Assembly (NCBI RefSeq): GCF_000719865.1 | Contig: NZ_JOID01000015.1 | Location: 256,821 to 320,820, forward strand | Length of the DNA stretch: 64,000 nucleotides | Source: Streptomyces albus subsp. albus | GTDB taxonomy: Bacteria; Actinomycetota; Actinomycetes; Streptomycetales; Streptomycetaceae | Direction: 5' to 3' | Part shown: positions 24,150-32,945 of the stretch, piece by piece | Numbering within the stretch: the stretch's first letter is position 1 | How the letters are laid out: each line of letters opens with the position of its first letter | Position numbers and translations under genes: made by a program | Notes under the pieces: model-generated | What the model was told of the DNA's origin: nothing | Databases searched by the model: none | Seen by the model: the letters and a program-made list of their open reading frames with translations, nothing else

Positions 24150-24548
24150 GTGCCGACTGGGCTGCGGGGTCAGCTGAACTCTCCTCTTCGGGCCACGCGC
24201 CGGAACCTTCCGTCCGGTCCTCCGCGTGGGGCTGTGCGGGCTCCCCGGGCGGCATGCGCCGCTCTCCGGCCCGGCGGACCGGCCCGCCCCGGCTGCGGGA
24301 ACCGCCGGGCGGCCGGAGCCGCGAGCGGCCCGGGGCAGGGGGTGACGTACCGTCACCGTAGCGGTACGGCACGGGAGTACGGGACAACAGAAACGGTCTT
24401 CGGCCCGGTAATTACATCCGTGTAGGTGAATTTCCCCACTTGACGTTGACAGGAGTCCGGTGGCGCGGCCGGTGCGCCCGAGGCGGCCTGGAGGGCCCGG
24501 GGCCGACGTCCTACCGTGATTCCGACCCGACCCTGGAGGCAGCAGAAG
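24150..24548. other. Divergent intergenic region with 17-bp palindrome
   Basis: About 400 bases between the STAS and GNAT genes with no coding frame. GGTGACGTACCGTCACC (24341-24357) is a perfect 7-bp inverted repeat around TAC and looks like a regulator site. An AT-richer stretch follows (GGTAATTACATCCGTGTAGG, ~24409-24428) and then CTTGACGTTGACAGGAG (~24440), which may include GNAT promoter elements. Confidence 0.55.
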
Positions 24549-25187
24549 ATGTCACTGATCCCCACCGCCGCACCGACCCCGGGCATACGGCGCGCCGGAG
24601 CGGACGACCGCACCTGGGTCGCCTCGCTCCTGGGTGAGGCGTTCATGAACGACCCGGTCAGCAGCTGGGTCTTCCCCGAGGCGGAGCAGCGGCGCGCGCT
24701 CCACCCGGCGTTCTTCGGCGTCTTCCTCGACGCCGCCCTGGAGGAGGGCTCGGTGGAGGTCACCGACGACGGCTCGGCGGCCGCCCTCTGGCTGTCCGTC
24801 CCGGCCGTGGCCGAGGCGGACGTCCCGGCCGCGATCGCGGAGGACGAGAAGGCCGCCGCTTTGATGCGGGCGGTGAGCGACCCCGGCAACGAGCGGACGG
24901 AGACGGTCGGCCGGCTGACCGCCCGGGTGCACCCCCGGCACCGCGAGCACCGGTATCTCATGCTCATCGGCGTCGACCCCGGACGGCAGGGGCAGGGGAT
25001 CGGCAGCGCGCTCCTGGAGCCCGCGCTGCGGCACTGCGACAGCGCGGGACTGCCCGCCTATCTGGAGGCCAGCAGCGCCCGCAGCCGCTCGCTGTACGAG
25101 CGCGAGGGCTTCGTCTTCACCGGCAGCACCGTCGACCTGCCGGACGGACCCCCGATGTGGCCCATGTGGCGCGAGCCGCGCGGCTGA
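24549..25187 (+). CDS. GNAT-family N-acetyltransferase
   Basis: 212 aa. GNAT fold with the acetyl-CoA pyrophosphate loop in GRQGQGIGSALLEPALRHCDSAGLPAYLEASS and a typical C-terminal YEREGFVFTGS. N-terminal IRRAGADDRTWVASLLGEAFMNDPVSSWVFP resembles acetyltransferases annotated as antibiotic- or small-molecule-modifying. Acceptor unknown. ATG at 24549 is preferred over GTG at 24516 because GGAGG lies nine bases upstream. Ends convergent to sodN with a strong terminator between. Confidence 0.85.
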   Translation: MSLIPTAAPTPGIRRAGADDRTWVASLLGEAFMNDPVSSWVFPEAEQRRALHPAFFGVFLDAALEEGSVEVTDDGSAAALWLSVPAVAEADVPAAIAEDEKAAALMRAVSDPGNERTETVGRLTARVHPRHREHRYLMLIGVDPGRQGQGIGSALLEPALRHCDSAGLPAYLEASSARSRSLYEREGFVFTGSTVDLPDGPPMWPMWREPRG

Positions 25188-25199
25188 CGCCGGCGGAGA

Positions 25200-25258
25200 C
25201 GACCGCACCCGGTCCGCCGGGGACGCCTGTTCGGCGGAGTGCGGACCGGGTGCGGTCG
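25200..25258. terminator. Long-stem terminator between GNAT gene and sodN
   Basis: An 18-bp perfect stem (CGACCGCACCCGGTCCGC at 25200-25217, its complement at 25241-25258) with a 23-base loop that can itself pair. It ends both convergent transcripts and would form the 3' end of any RNA processed from the sodN 3' UTR. Confidence 0.88.
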
Positions 25259-25307
25259 GAAGGGCCGGTGGGCGGACTCGCCGCTCGCCGGGCGTCCTGA
25301 CCCGCGG

Positions 25308-25703
25308 TCAGGCCTTCTTGGTCTCCCAGAAGATCTTGTCGATCTCGGCGATGAGGTCGAGCAGCTTCTGGCCGGTCGCCGGGTCGGTCGAGGCCTTGGC
25401 GGCGCTCGCGGCCTTCAGGGCGTCGTTCACCAGCTGGTGGAGCTGCGGGTACTTCTCGAAGTGCGGCGGCTTGAAGTAGTCGCTCCACAGCACGGAGATG
25501 TGGTGCTTGGCGAGCTCCGCGCGCTCCTCCTTGATGACGGTCGCGCGGGTGCGGTAGTGGGGGTCGTCGTTGGCCTGGTACTTCTCCTGGATGGCCTTGA
25601 CGGACTCGGCCTCGACACGGGCCTGGGCCGGGTCGTACACGCCGCAGGGCAGGTCGCAGTGGGCGCTGACCTTGACCGTCGGGGCGAACAGGCGGGAGAG
25701 CAT
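25308..25703 (-). CDS. sodN: Nickel superoxide dismutase
   Basis: 131 aa. Destroys superoxide in the cytoplasm using a nickel centre. The nickel hook HCDLPCGVYDP begins directly after a 14-residue leader (MLSRLFAPTVKVSA) that must be removed so that His1 can bind nickel; Cys2 and Cys6 of the mature chain are present. The rest (YQANDDPHYRTRATVIKEERAELAKHHISVLWSDYFKPPHFEKYP...) matches Streptomyces NiSOD. RBS AGGAAGG before ATG 25703. The dedicated protease gene sodX is divergent, 142 bases away. Confidence 0.97.
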   Translation of the reverse strand: MLSRLFAPTVKVSAHCDLPCGVYDPAQARVEAESVKAIQEKYQANDDPHYRTRATVIKEERAELAKHHISVLWSDYFKPPHFEKYPQLHQLVNDALKAASAAKASTDPATGQKLLDLIAEIDKIFWETKKA

Positions 25704-25845
25704 GTAGCTGTCCTTCCTCGTGATCGTCTTCTCAGGTGGGACATTACTCCGTGAAGGCAGTCATGTGGCGAGTGCCCCAGCGGGCTTGGGACAAAAGTCC
25801 GAGTGAGGTCACGACGTGCGGAGGAAACGGACCGGGAGGTGCCGG

Positions 25846-26364
25846 ATGCCCGAGGCCGGTCGGCGGCGGGAATACGAACACGGGCGCGAGCCGGGGCCGG
25901 TGCCCGGTCCGGCGGACGCCGGGGAGCGCCGGCCGCTGCTCCCGTACGGGCTGGCCGAGGTCGTCGGCCCGTCGATGCTGCCGGCCCTGCGGCCGGGCGA
26001 CCGGCTGGTCGTCCGGTACGGGGCGCCGGTGCGGCCGGGGCACGTGGTGGTGCTGCGCCATCCGATGCAGCAGGACCTGCTGATCGTGAAGCGGGCGGCG
26101 GAGCGGCGCGGGGGCGGCTGGTGGGTGCTCGGGGACAATCCGGCCGCGGAGAGCGACAGCCGCGAGTTCGGGGCGGTGCCCGACGGACTGGTGCTGGCGC
26201 GGGCCCGATTGAGGCTGCGTCCGCCGCGCATGGTGCGGGTTCAGCGGTCGCCGGCGGCGCTGCTGTCGTGGATCGTCTCGGCGGTGCGGCCGGTTCCGTC
26301 CGCGCGGCCGTCGGCGGCGGCGCGGTCCGTGCGCGCGCTCTCCAGGCGTTTGCGGGCCCGGTAG
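25846..26364 (+). CDS. sodX: NiSOD maturation protease SodX (S26 signal-peptidase-like)
   Basis: 172 aa. Cleaves the N-terminal leader of SodN. The catalytic serine lies in EVVGPSMLPALRPGDRL and the general-base lysine in LLIVKRAAERRGG; GWWVLGDNPAAESDSREFGAVP is the S26 box downstream. A single weakly hydrophobic stretch near the C-terminus ([14 protein letters not shown]). ATG at 25846 follows GGGAGG by six bases; an upstream GTG at 25816 is less likely. The last 124 bases overlap the end of the CGNR gene on the other strand. Confidence 0.92.
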   Translation: MPEAGRRREYEHGREPGPVPGPADAGERRPLLPYGLAEVVGPSMLPALRPGDRLVVRYGAPVRPGHVVVLRHPMQQDLLIVKRAAERRGGGWWVLGDNPAAESDSREFGAVPDGLVLARARLRLRPPRMVRVQRSPAALLSWIVSAVRPVPSARPSAAARSVRALSRRLRAR

Positions 26365-26897
26365 GCGGCCACGTTCGCGCGGGTCGCGCAGCGGTCCGAG
26401 CAGTACCGCCGCGAGCGGTTGGTCGAGGTGTCCAGGTAGGCGTTGCGGCAGGGGGCGGCCCGGCAGATGCCCAGCCGGTCGGCGCCGTGCTCGGTGAGGT
26501 GGAAGGCCAGGCCCATGGAGGCGGTGGCGGCGTAGTCGGCGGTGGCGTTGGCCGCGTGGTCGGCGATGTGCAGATGCCAGTCGGGGCGTCCGTCGGCGTC
26601 GCGCAGGGCGTGCCCGGAGATCTGCGGGCTGACGGGGAACTCCATCAGCAGGGCGTTGAGGAGGCCCACCGCCAGGGCCTCGTCACCGGCGTCCGCCGCC
26701 TCGAAGACCGCGCGGAACCGGGCCCGCACCGACCGGAGCCGGGTGACGTCCGCCTCGTTCGCGCGGCGCGCCGTCTGCCGGCCGGGGCCGAACAGCGCGC
26801 GCACCGCCTCGACGGAGGTGAGCCCGTCCTTGCCGCGCGCCGGTTCCTCGGTGTTGACCAGGCGCACCGCGAAATCCGAGTAGTAGGCCAGTTCCAC
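26241..26897 (-). CDS. CGNR-type zinc-finger protein (ABATE + zinc finger)
   Basis: 218 aa. N-terminal ABATE-type domain ([36 protein letters not shown]...) and a C-terminal treble-clef zinc finger: [40 protein letters not shown]. The usual CGNR signature reads CATR here; the four zinc cysteines are kept. These proteins are presumed stress- or metabolite-responsive DNA-binding regulators. GTG at 26897 follows AAGGAATTCC. The C-terminal 40 residues ([33 protein letters not shown]) run antisense through the end of sodX. Confidence 0.85.
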   Translation of the reverse strand: MELAYYSDFAVRLVNTEEPARGKDGLTSVEAVRALFGPGRQTARRANEADVTRLRSVRARFRAVFEAADAGDEALAVGLLNALLMEFPVSPQISGHALRDADGRPDWHLHIADHAANATADYAATASMGLAFHLTEHGADRLGICRAAPCRNAYLDTSTNRSRRYCSDRCATRANVAAYRARKRLESARTDRAAADGRADGTGRTAETIHDSSAAGDR

Positions 26898-27234
26898 GGA
26901 ATTCCTTAATGGTTGGGGCGGGGCGGGCGGTCCGGGACGGGGCAGGGGCGGGCGCCGGCCGCGCGGTGCCCCCGTGGCGGCCGGGCCCGGTCTCAGGCGG
27001 CCGCGGCCCTCCGGGCGGCCGTGGCGGGTGCCGCTGCCGCGCGGCAGTGGCCGGCCGTCCGGTCCGCGCGGTACGGGAAGTATCACGGACCCGCGCGCTC
27101 CGGCGGTCACGGCGCCTCTCCGGAGCCGGGGCGGGGCCATGGCCGGGGGAGCCGGCAGCGGACACGCGGAGGCGGTACGGACCCCCGGTCCGTACCGCCT
27201 CCGTCCGCTGTCCGCACTCCCGTGGAGCCCTTGC
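26898..27234. other. Intergenic with terminator of the amino acid ABC operon
   Basis: About 340 bases with no convincing gene. At 27168-27202 a 16-bp perfect stem (GGAGGCGGTACGGACC against its complement, loop CCC), extended by outer AGCGGAC/GTCCGCT pairing from 27158, terminates the minus-strand ABC transporter operon. The rest is GC-rich sequence upstream of the CGNR gene. Confidence 0.8.
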
Positions 27235-28014
27235 TCAGAGCACCTTGGAGAGGAAGGACTTGGTGCGCTCGTGCTGCGGGTTGGTCAGGACGTCGCGCGG
27301 GTTGCCGGACTCGACCACCACACCGTCGTCCATGAAGACGATCGAGTCGCCCACCTCGCGGGCGAAGCCCATCTCATGGGTGACGACGACCATCGTCATG
27401 CCCTCCTCGGCCAATCCCCGCATGACGTCGAGGACCTCGCCGACCAGCTCGGGGTCGAGCGCCGAGGTGGGCTCGTCGAAGAGCATCAGCTTGGGCTCCA
27501 TGGCGAGCGCCCGGGCGATCGCCACCCGCTGCTGCTGTCCGCCGGAGAGCTGGGAGGGGTAGTTGCCGGTCTTGTCGCCGAGGCCGACCCGGTCCAGCAG
27601 CTTGCGCGCCCGCTCGCGGGCGACCGCCTTGGACTCCCGCTTGACCTGGACGGGCGCCTCCATGACGTTCTCCAGCGCCGTCATGTGCGGGAAGAGGTTG
27701 AAGCGCTGGAAGACCATGCCGATGTCGCGGCGCTGGGCGGCGACCTCGCGCTCCTTCAGCTCGTAGAGCTTGTCGCCCTTCTGGCGGTAGCCGACCAGCC
27801 GGCCGTCGACGTAGAGGCGGCCCGCGTTGATCTGCTCCAGGTGGTTGATGCAGCGCAGGAAGGTGGACTTGCCGGAGCCGGACGGGCCGACCAGGCAGAA
27901 GACCTCGCGCGGCGCCACCTCCAGGTCGATCCCCTTGAGCACATGGGTGTGCCCGAAGGACTTGTGGACCTGCTCGGCCTTCACCATCGGGTGCTTGTTC
28001 ACGGCGGTGCTCAT
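27235..28014 (-). CDS. Polar amino acid ABC transporter, ATP-binding protein
   Basis: 259 aa ATPase of the glutamate/glutamine-type (GlnQ/GluA) uptake family. Walker [12 protein letters not shown]-loop [11 protein letters not shown], signature [17 protein letters not shown], Walker [15 protein letters not shown] and the H-loop VVTHEMGF are intact. Start ATG at 28014 overlaps the permease stop (ATGA). Operon order on the minus strand is binding protein - permease - ATPase. Confidence 0.95.
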   Translation of the reverse strand: MSTAVNKHPMVKAEQVHKSFGHTHVLKGIDLEVAPREVFCLVGPSGSGKSTFLRCINHLEQINAGRLYVDGRLVGYRQKGDKLYELKEREVAAQRRDIGMVFQRFNLFPHMTALENVMEAPVQVKRESKAVARERARKLLDRVGLGDKTGNYPSQLSGGQQQRVAIARALAMEPKLMLFDEPTSALDPELVGEVLDVMRGLAEEGMTMVVVTHEMGFAREVGDSIVFMDDGVVVESGNPRDVLTNPQHERTKSFLSKVL

Positions 28015-29009
28015 ACGGTGGTACCCCCCACCCGGCTCGGTGTGCGGAAGGAGCCCAGGTTCTTCCTGATCTTCTGCAGCGGAGTGGGCGGCAGGGTGCG
28101 GGTCGAGCCGCGCTGGAAATACCGCTCCAGGTAGTACTGGCCGATGCTGAAGACCGTGGTCAGGGCCAGATACCAGAGGGTGGCGACGATCAGCAGCTCC
28201 ATCACCGCGAGGTTGCGGGAGTAGATCGTGCTGGCCTCCTTGAGCAGCTCCGGGTACTGGATGGCGAATGCCAGCGACGAGGTCTTGAGCATGTTGATGA
28301 ACTCGTTGCCGGTCGGTGGGATGATCACCCGCATGGCCTGCGGCAGCACGATCCGCCGCATGGTGCGGGGGCCGGTCATGCCGAGGGCGTGGGCCGCCTC
28401 GGTCTGGCCCTCGTCCACCGACTGGATGCCCGCACGGCTGATCTCGGCCATGTAGGCGGCCTCGTTCAGGCCCAGGCCCAGCAGGGCGGCGAGGAACGGC
28501 GTCATGACGTCGTTCATCTCGTCGCGGTAGAAGCCGAGGTCCAGGATCGGGAAGACCAGCGCGAGGTGGTACCAGAGCATGAGCTGGACGAGGACGGGCG
28601 TGCCGCGGAAGAACCAGATGTAGCCCCAGGCGACGGAGGACATCACGGGGTTCTTCGACAGGCGCATCACCGCGAGGAGCGTGCCGAGCACGACGCCCAG
28701 GAGCATCGCGAGCACGGTGATCTTCAGGGTGTTCCAAGCACCGGTGAGGATGGTCCGGTAGGTGAGGTAGTCCGGGACCGTGGGCCAGTGGATCTCGGCG
28801 TTCGCGAACGCCAGGCCCAGCAAGGCTAGCAGACCCAGCACGATCGCGGCGCTGATCCAGCGGCCGTAGTGGCGTACCGGGATGGCCTTGACGGCCTGGG
28901 GTGGGGTCGGGGAGCCGGCGGTGGCCGGTCCGCCGGAGCCGTCCCCGGCGGTGTCGTCCTTGGATATCGACACCGCCGGACCCGGCACCTTGTCATGGGG
29001 TTCTGACAC
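28011..29009 (-). CDS. Polar amino acid ABC transporter, permease
   Basis: 332 aa. HisM/GlnP-type permease with about five to six membrane segments; the EAA loop is [55 protein letters not shown] ~45-residue soluble N-terminal extension precedes the first segment ([19 protein letters not shown]). Only one permease is encoded, so it presumably works as a homodimer, unlike the two-permease GluCD system. GTG start at 29009. Confidence 0.93.
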   Translation of the reverse strand: MSEPHDKVPGPAVSISKDDTAGDGSGGPATAGSPTPPQAVKAIPVRHYGRWISAAIVLGLLALLGLAFANAEIHWPTVPDYLTYRTILTGAWNTLKITVLAMLLGVVLGTLLAVMRLSKNPVMSSVAWGYIWFFRGTPVLVQLMLWYHLALVFPILDLGFYRDEMNDVMTPFLAALLGLGLNEAAYMAEISRAGIQSVDEGQTEAAHALGMTGPRTMRRIVLPQAMRVIIPPTGNEFINMLKTSSLAFAIQYPELLKEASTIYSRNLAVMELLIVATLWYLALTTVFSIGQYYLERYFQRGSTRTLPPTPLQKIRKNLGSFRTPSRVGGTTV

Positions 29010-29050
29010 GGAGGGTTACCTTTGCTGGGGAGCTGTGCGGTTCCGGAGGC

Positions 29051-29998
29051 TCACTTGCCGCCGTTGACGGTCGCCTCTTCCACCGCGCCGTTGGTGACTT
29101 CCCACTTCTCCAGGACCTTCTGGTACTCGCCGTTCTTGATGACGGCGTCGACGGCGGCCTTGATCGCGTCGCGCAGCTCGGTGTTCTTCTTGCTCACGGC
29201 GATGCCGTACGGGGCGGCGTCGATCTGCTCGCCGACGACCTCGAAGTCCTTGCCGCCCCCGGAGGTCTTCGCGTTGTACGCGGCCACCGGGAAGTCGTTG
29301 ATGTCCGCGACGGCGCGGCCCTGCTTGACCTGCAGCAGCGCCTCGGTGTCCTTTTCGAAGTCGAGGATCTTGATCGGCTTGTCGCACTTCTTGCTCTGCG
29401 CCTTCGCCAGGTCCTCGTTGGCGGTGCCGCGCTGGAGGGCCACGGTCTCGCCGCAGAGGTCGTCCAGGGACTTGATGCCCTCCGGGTTGCCCTTCTTGAC
29501 GAGGATGGAGGAGCCGGCCCGGAAGTAGTCGACGAAGTCGGCGCCGTCGCCGACCTTCTTGTCGCCGTCCTTGCCCTCCTGGCGCTCCTTGGTGTCCGTC
29601 ATCGCCGACATGATGATGTCGTGGCGGCCGGAGTTGAGACCGGTGACCAGACCGTCGAAGGTGCCGTTCTCGAACTCGAACTCGACGCCGAGCTGCTTGC
29701 CGAGCGCCTCGGCGAGGTCCGGGTCGATCCCCGCGACCTGGTCCTTGTCGTCGTAGAACTCGACCGGGGCGTAGGCGATGTCCGAGCCGACCTTGATGAC
29801 GCCCTTGTCCTGGATCTCCTTGGGGAGCTTGTCGAAGAGCGGGGCGTCGGATCCCTTGGTCTTCTTGTCGCCGCCGTCCGCGCCGTCGGTCTGGTCGCCG
29901 CAGGCGGTGAGGAGCAGGGCGCCCGCGACCGCTATCGCGCCGACGGCTGCTGTCCGTGATCTGCGGGCGGCCGGGCGGCGGGTGGGAGTAGCGGTCAT
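29051..29998 (-). CDS. Polar amino acid ABC transporter, substrate-binding lipoprotein
   Basis: 315 aa. Lipoprotein signal with lipobox LLLTAC (Cys33) after a basic N-terminus, then a type 2 periplasmic-binding fold: IKVGSDIAYAPVEFYDDKDQVAGIDPDLAEALGKQLGVEFEFENGTFDGLVTGLNSGRHDIIMSAMTDTKER is typical of glutamate/glutamine/general polar amino acid binders. Ligand not deducible. ATG at 29998 is preceded by GGAGGATCC; longer upstream readings lack a signal peptide at the right place. A lone TTGACA (30123-30118, minus strand) has no good -10 partner. Confidence 0.93.
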   Translation of the reverse strand: MTATPTRRPAARRSRTAAVGAIAVAGALLLTACGDQTDGADGGDKKTKGSDAPLFDKLPKEIQDKGVIKVGSDIAYAPVEFYDDKDQVAGIDPDLAEALGKQLGVEFEFENGTFDGLVTGLNSGRHDIIMSAMTDTKERQEGKDGDKKVGDGADFVDYFRAGSSILVKKGNPEGIKSLDDLCGETVALQRGTANEDLAKAQSKKCDKPIKILDFEKDTEALLQVKQGRAVADINDFPVAAYNAKTSGGGKDFEVVGEQIDAAPYGIAVSKKNTELRDAIKAAVDAVIKNGEYQKVLEKWEVTNGAVEEATVNGGK

Positions 29999-30520
29999 GG
30001 TGGGATCCTCCTGCGAGTGAGGGATGGAACTGCGGCCGGGCATACTCCTGCGAGTGCTGCGACCGTGGCTGATTAGGGCATCTTGCCATCCGGACGGAAC
30101 AGCACAGTCGGCAGTCGTGTCAAAATCGGATAACGGGCAATCCCCTTCGCGTACGGAATGGACACGGCCGAACACGCCGCCGTCGTGCGCCCAACGAGAC
30201 CGGCATCACGGTTTCCCACCCCTGGCCGGTAAAAGCGCTGGTGAACGGCTTGATCCGGGCTTGACGACGCATCGTGCCGAGCCCAGATGCAAGGGAAGTC
30301 ACTCGTATGAGCAACCGCTCGTCCGGTAGAAAAGACCCTTACACCCCTCACCCGGGGCTCAGGGCGCGTGTGCGGCGCGCCCGGCGTCCGTAACTCCCCC
30401 GCGCGCGGCTGCGGCCGCGGGCCGGCCAATCGCCGTCCGGGGCCGCGGACGCGGTGCCCGCTCGCGCCTCAACCCGGCGCGGCAACCCTCAACACTTTTC
30501 AGAATTAAGGGGTCAGAACA
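29999..30520. other. Divergent intergenic region, ABC operon / malic enzyme
   Basis: About 520 bases with no coding frame; AT-richer between 30120 and 30340. It must hold the promoters of the ABC operon and of the malic enzyme gene. I see scattered TTGAC-like hexamers (30118-30123 minus; around 30270 plus) but no well-spaced promoter. AAGGGG at 30508-30513 is the malic enzyme ribosome site. Confidence 0.5.
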
Positions 30521-31726
30521 GTGGCAGCGGAGATCGTGAATCCTCGCAGCGACAGCGACACGGAGGGTGAAGAGCCCTTCGACCCGGCCTTCGCCCTGCA
30601 CCGCGGCGGCAAGATGGCCGTGCAGGCGACCGTGCCCGTGCGCGACCGGGACGATCTGTCCCTCGCCTACACGCCCGGCGTCGCCAAGGTGTGCAGCGCC
30701 ATCGCCGAGCAGCCGGAGCTGGTGTACGACTACACCTGGAAGTCGCAGGTCGTGGCGGTCGTCACCGACGGCAGCGCGGTCCTGGGGCTCGGTGACATCG
30801 GCCCGGAGGCGTCGCTGCCCGTGATGGAGGGCAAGGCGATCCTCTTCAAGCAGTTCGGCGGCGTGGACGCGGTGCCCATCGCCCTGGACTGCCGGGACGT
30901 GGACGAGATCGTCGACACCGTCGTCCGGTTCGCCCCCTCCTTCGGCGGCATCAACCTGGAGGACATCTCGGCCCCCCGCTGCTTCGAGGTGGAGCGCAGG
31001 CTGCAGGAGCGCCTCGACATCCCCGTCTTCCACGACGACCAGCACGGCACCGCCATCGTCACCCTGGCCGCCCTGCGCAACGCCGCGAAGCTCACCGGCC
31101 GGTCGCTCGGGCAGCTGCGCGCGGTCATCTCCGGTGCCGGAGCGGCCGGTGTCGCCATCGCGAAGATCCTCATCGAGGCGGGGATCGGCGATGTGGCGGT
31201 CTGCGACCGCAAGGGCATCGTCTCGGCGGACCGGGACGACCTGACCGACGTCAAGCGGGACGTGGCCGGCTTCACCAACAAGGCGGGGCTGAGCGGTTCG
31301 CTGGAGTCCGCCCTCGACGGCGCGGATGTCTTCATCGGGGTCTCCGGCGGCACGGTCGCGGAGGCGGCCGTCTCCAAGATGGCCGCGAACGCCATGATCT
31401 TCGCGATGGCCAACCCGGATCCGGAGATCCACCCGGAGATCGCGCACAAGTACGCGGCCGTGGTGGCCACCGGGCGCTCCGACTACCCGAACCAGATCAA
31501 CAACGTGCTCGCCTTCCCCGGGATCTTCTCCGGCGCCCTCCAGGTGCGGGCCACGCGGATCACCGAGGGCATGAAGCTCGCGGCGGCCGAGGCGCTGGCC
31601 GCGGTGGTCGCGGACGAGCTCAGCGCCGACTGCGTGATCCCCTCGCCGTTCGACGAGCGGGTCGCCCCCGCCGTGACGGCCGCGGTGGCCGCGGCGGCCC
31701 GGGCCGAGGGCGTCGCCCGGCGCTAG
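30521..31726 (+). CDS. NAD(P)-dependent malic enzyme
   Basis: 401 aa. Converts malate to pyruvate and CO2, feeding pyruvate and reducing power from the TCA cycle. Conserved blocks: LAYTPGVAKVC with the active-site Tyr, the metal-binding stretch FGGINLEDISAPRCFEVERRLQERLDIPVFHDDQHGTA, the dinucleotide loop SGAGAAGVAIAKIL, and MANPDPEIHP. This is the short (~400 aa) single-domain bacterial form without a phosphotransacetylase tail. Synteny with S. coelicolor suggests the NAD-dependent paralogue, which cannot be verified from sequence alone. GTG at 30521 follows AAGGGG. Confidence 0.93.
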   Translation: MAAEIVNPRSDSDTEGEEPFDPAFALHRGGKMAVQATVPVRDRDDLSLAYTPGVAKVCSAIAEQPELVYDYTWKSQVVAVVTDGSAVLGLGDIGPEASLPVMEGKAILFKQFGGVDAVPIALDCRDVDEIVDTVVRFAPSFGGINLEDISAPRCFEVERRLQERLDIPVFHDDQHGTAIVTLAALRNAAKLTGRSLGQLRAVISGAGAAGVAIAKILIEAGIGDVAVCDRKGIVSADRDDLTDVKRDVAGFTNKAGLSGSLESALDGADVFIGVSGGTVAEAAVSKMAANAMIFAMANPDPEIHPEIAHKYAAVVATGRSDYPNQINNVLAFPGIFSGALQVRATRITEGMKLAAAEALAAVVADELSADCVIPSPFDERVAPAVTAAVAAAARAEGVARR

Positions 31727-31731
31727 GTCCT

Positions 31732-31764
31732 GTCCGGGCGGGCTCCAGCTCTCGGGGCCCGGAC
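31732..31764 (+). terminator. Terminator after malic enzyme
   Basis: GTCCGGGC (31732-31739) pairs with GCCCGGAC (31757-31764) across a 17-base loop just after the stop. Confidence 0.55.
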
Positions 31765-31922
31765 TTCTGTGCCGTGGTGCCGCCTCGGGGGTGGCGCCAC
31801 GGCGCCGGTGTGCCCCGGCGGGGGCGCTGCCCGGCCGGGCCGGGCCGCCGGTGGAAGGACGCGGCACGCGTCACACCCGTGTGTGGTTCCGTGGCCTCGT
31901 CCCGGCGATCTAGGGTCGGATC

Positions 31923-32885
31923 ATGTTCGCCGCCTACGCAGCTCGTATCGACCGTGACCAGCCGCTCAACGGACTGGAACTGGGTGAGCGCCCCGCGCCC
32001 ACGGCCCGTTCCGGCTGGACGACCGTCAACGTCAAGGCCGCCTCGCTCAACCACCACGATCTGTGGTCCCTGCGCGGGGTCGGTCTCGGTGAGGAAGCCC
32101 TCCCCATGATCCTCGGCTGCGACGCGGCCGGGATCGACGAGGACGGCAACGAGGTGGTGATCCACTCCGTCATCGGCCAGAGCGGCCACGGGGTGGGCCC
32201 CAAGGAGCCGCGCTCCATCCTCACCGAGCGCTACCAGGGCACCTTCGCCGAGCAGGTCACCGTCCCCGCCTGGAACGTGCTGCCCAAGCCGAAGGAGCTC
32301 AGCTTCGAGGAGGCGGCCTGCCTGCCGACCGCCTGGCTGACCGCGTACCGGATGCTCTTCACCAACGCCGCTGTCCGCCCCGGCGACTCCGTCCTCGTGC
32401 AGGGCGCGGGCGGCGGTGTGGCCACGGCCGCGATCGTCCTCGGCCGGGCCGCCGGCCTGCGCGTCTACGCCACCAGCCGGGACGAGGCCAAGCGGGGGCG
32501 GGCGCTGGAGCTGGGCGCCCACGAGGCGTACGAGCCGGGCGCGCGGCTGCCGGAGCGGGTGGACGCGGTGATGGAGACGGTGGGCGCCGCCACCTGGTCG
32601 CACTCCGTCAAGTCCCTGAAGCCCGGCGGCACTCTCGTGATCTCCGGCGCGACCAGCGGGCCCAATCCGAAGAGCGCCGAGCTGACCCGGATCTTCTTCC
32701 TGGAGCTCAAGGTCGTCGGCTCGACGATGGGCAGCAAGGACGAGCTGGAGGACCTGCTCGCCTTCTGCGCCGGCGCGGGGGTGCGGCCCGTGATCGACTC
32801 CGTGCTGCCGCTGGACCGGGCGCGGGAGGGCTTCGAGAAGATGGCGGGCGGCGACCTCTTCGGCAAGATCGTGCTGACGGTCTGA
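31923..32885 (+). CDS. Zinc-type alcohol dehydrogenase-like oxidoreductase
   Basis: 320 aa medium-chain dehydrogenase/reductase. GroES-like N-domain (TTVNVKAASLNHHDLWSLRGVGLGEEALPMILGCDAAG) and Rossmann domain with VLVQGAGGGVATAAIVLGRAAG. The structural-zinc four-cysteine cluster of true alcohol dehydrogenases is absent, so it is more likely an NADPH quinone/enone reductase type. TAGGGT at 31911-31916, six bases before the ATG, suggests a leaderless transcript; no Shine-Dalgarno sequence is present. Substrate unknown. Confidence 0.87.
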   Translation: MFAAYAARIDRDQPLNGLELGERPAPTARSGWTTVNVKAASLNHHDLWSLRGVGLGEEALPMILGCDAAGIDEDGNEVVIHSVIGQSGHGVGPKEPRSILTERYQGTFAEQVTVPAWNVLPKPKELSFEEAACLPTAWLTAYRMLFTNAAVRPGDSVLVQGAGGGVATAAIVLGRAAGLRVYATSRDEAKRGRALELGAHEAYEPGARLPERVDAVMETVGAATWSHSVKSLKPGGTLVISGATSGPNPKSAELTRIFFLELKVVGSTMGSKDELEDLLAFCAGAGVRPVIDSVLPLDRAREGFEKMAGGDLFGKIVLTV

Positions 32886-32891
32886 ACACGG

Positions 32892-32930
32892 CCGCTGTGG
32901 CCGGCCGGAAGGAACGGCGGGCCACAGCGG
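32892..32930. terminator. Bidirectional terminator
   Basis: Perfect 11-bp arms CCGCTGTGGCC (32892-32902) and GGCCACAGCGG (32920-32930) separate the oxidoreductase and the convergent secreted-protein gene. Confidence 0.78.
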
Positions 32931-32945
32931 TCGGGGTGCTGCGGG

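Noticed and set aside
30095..30123. TTGACA as -35 for the amino acid ABC operon
   Set aside because: No acceptable -10 hexamer 16-19 bases downstream; left as an unproven motif.
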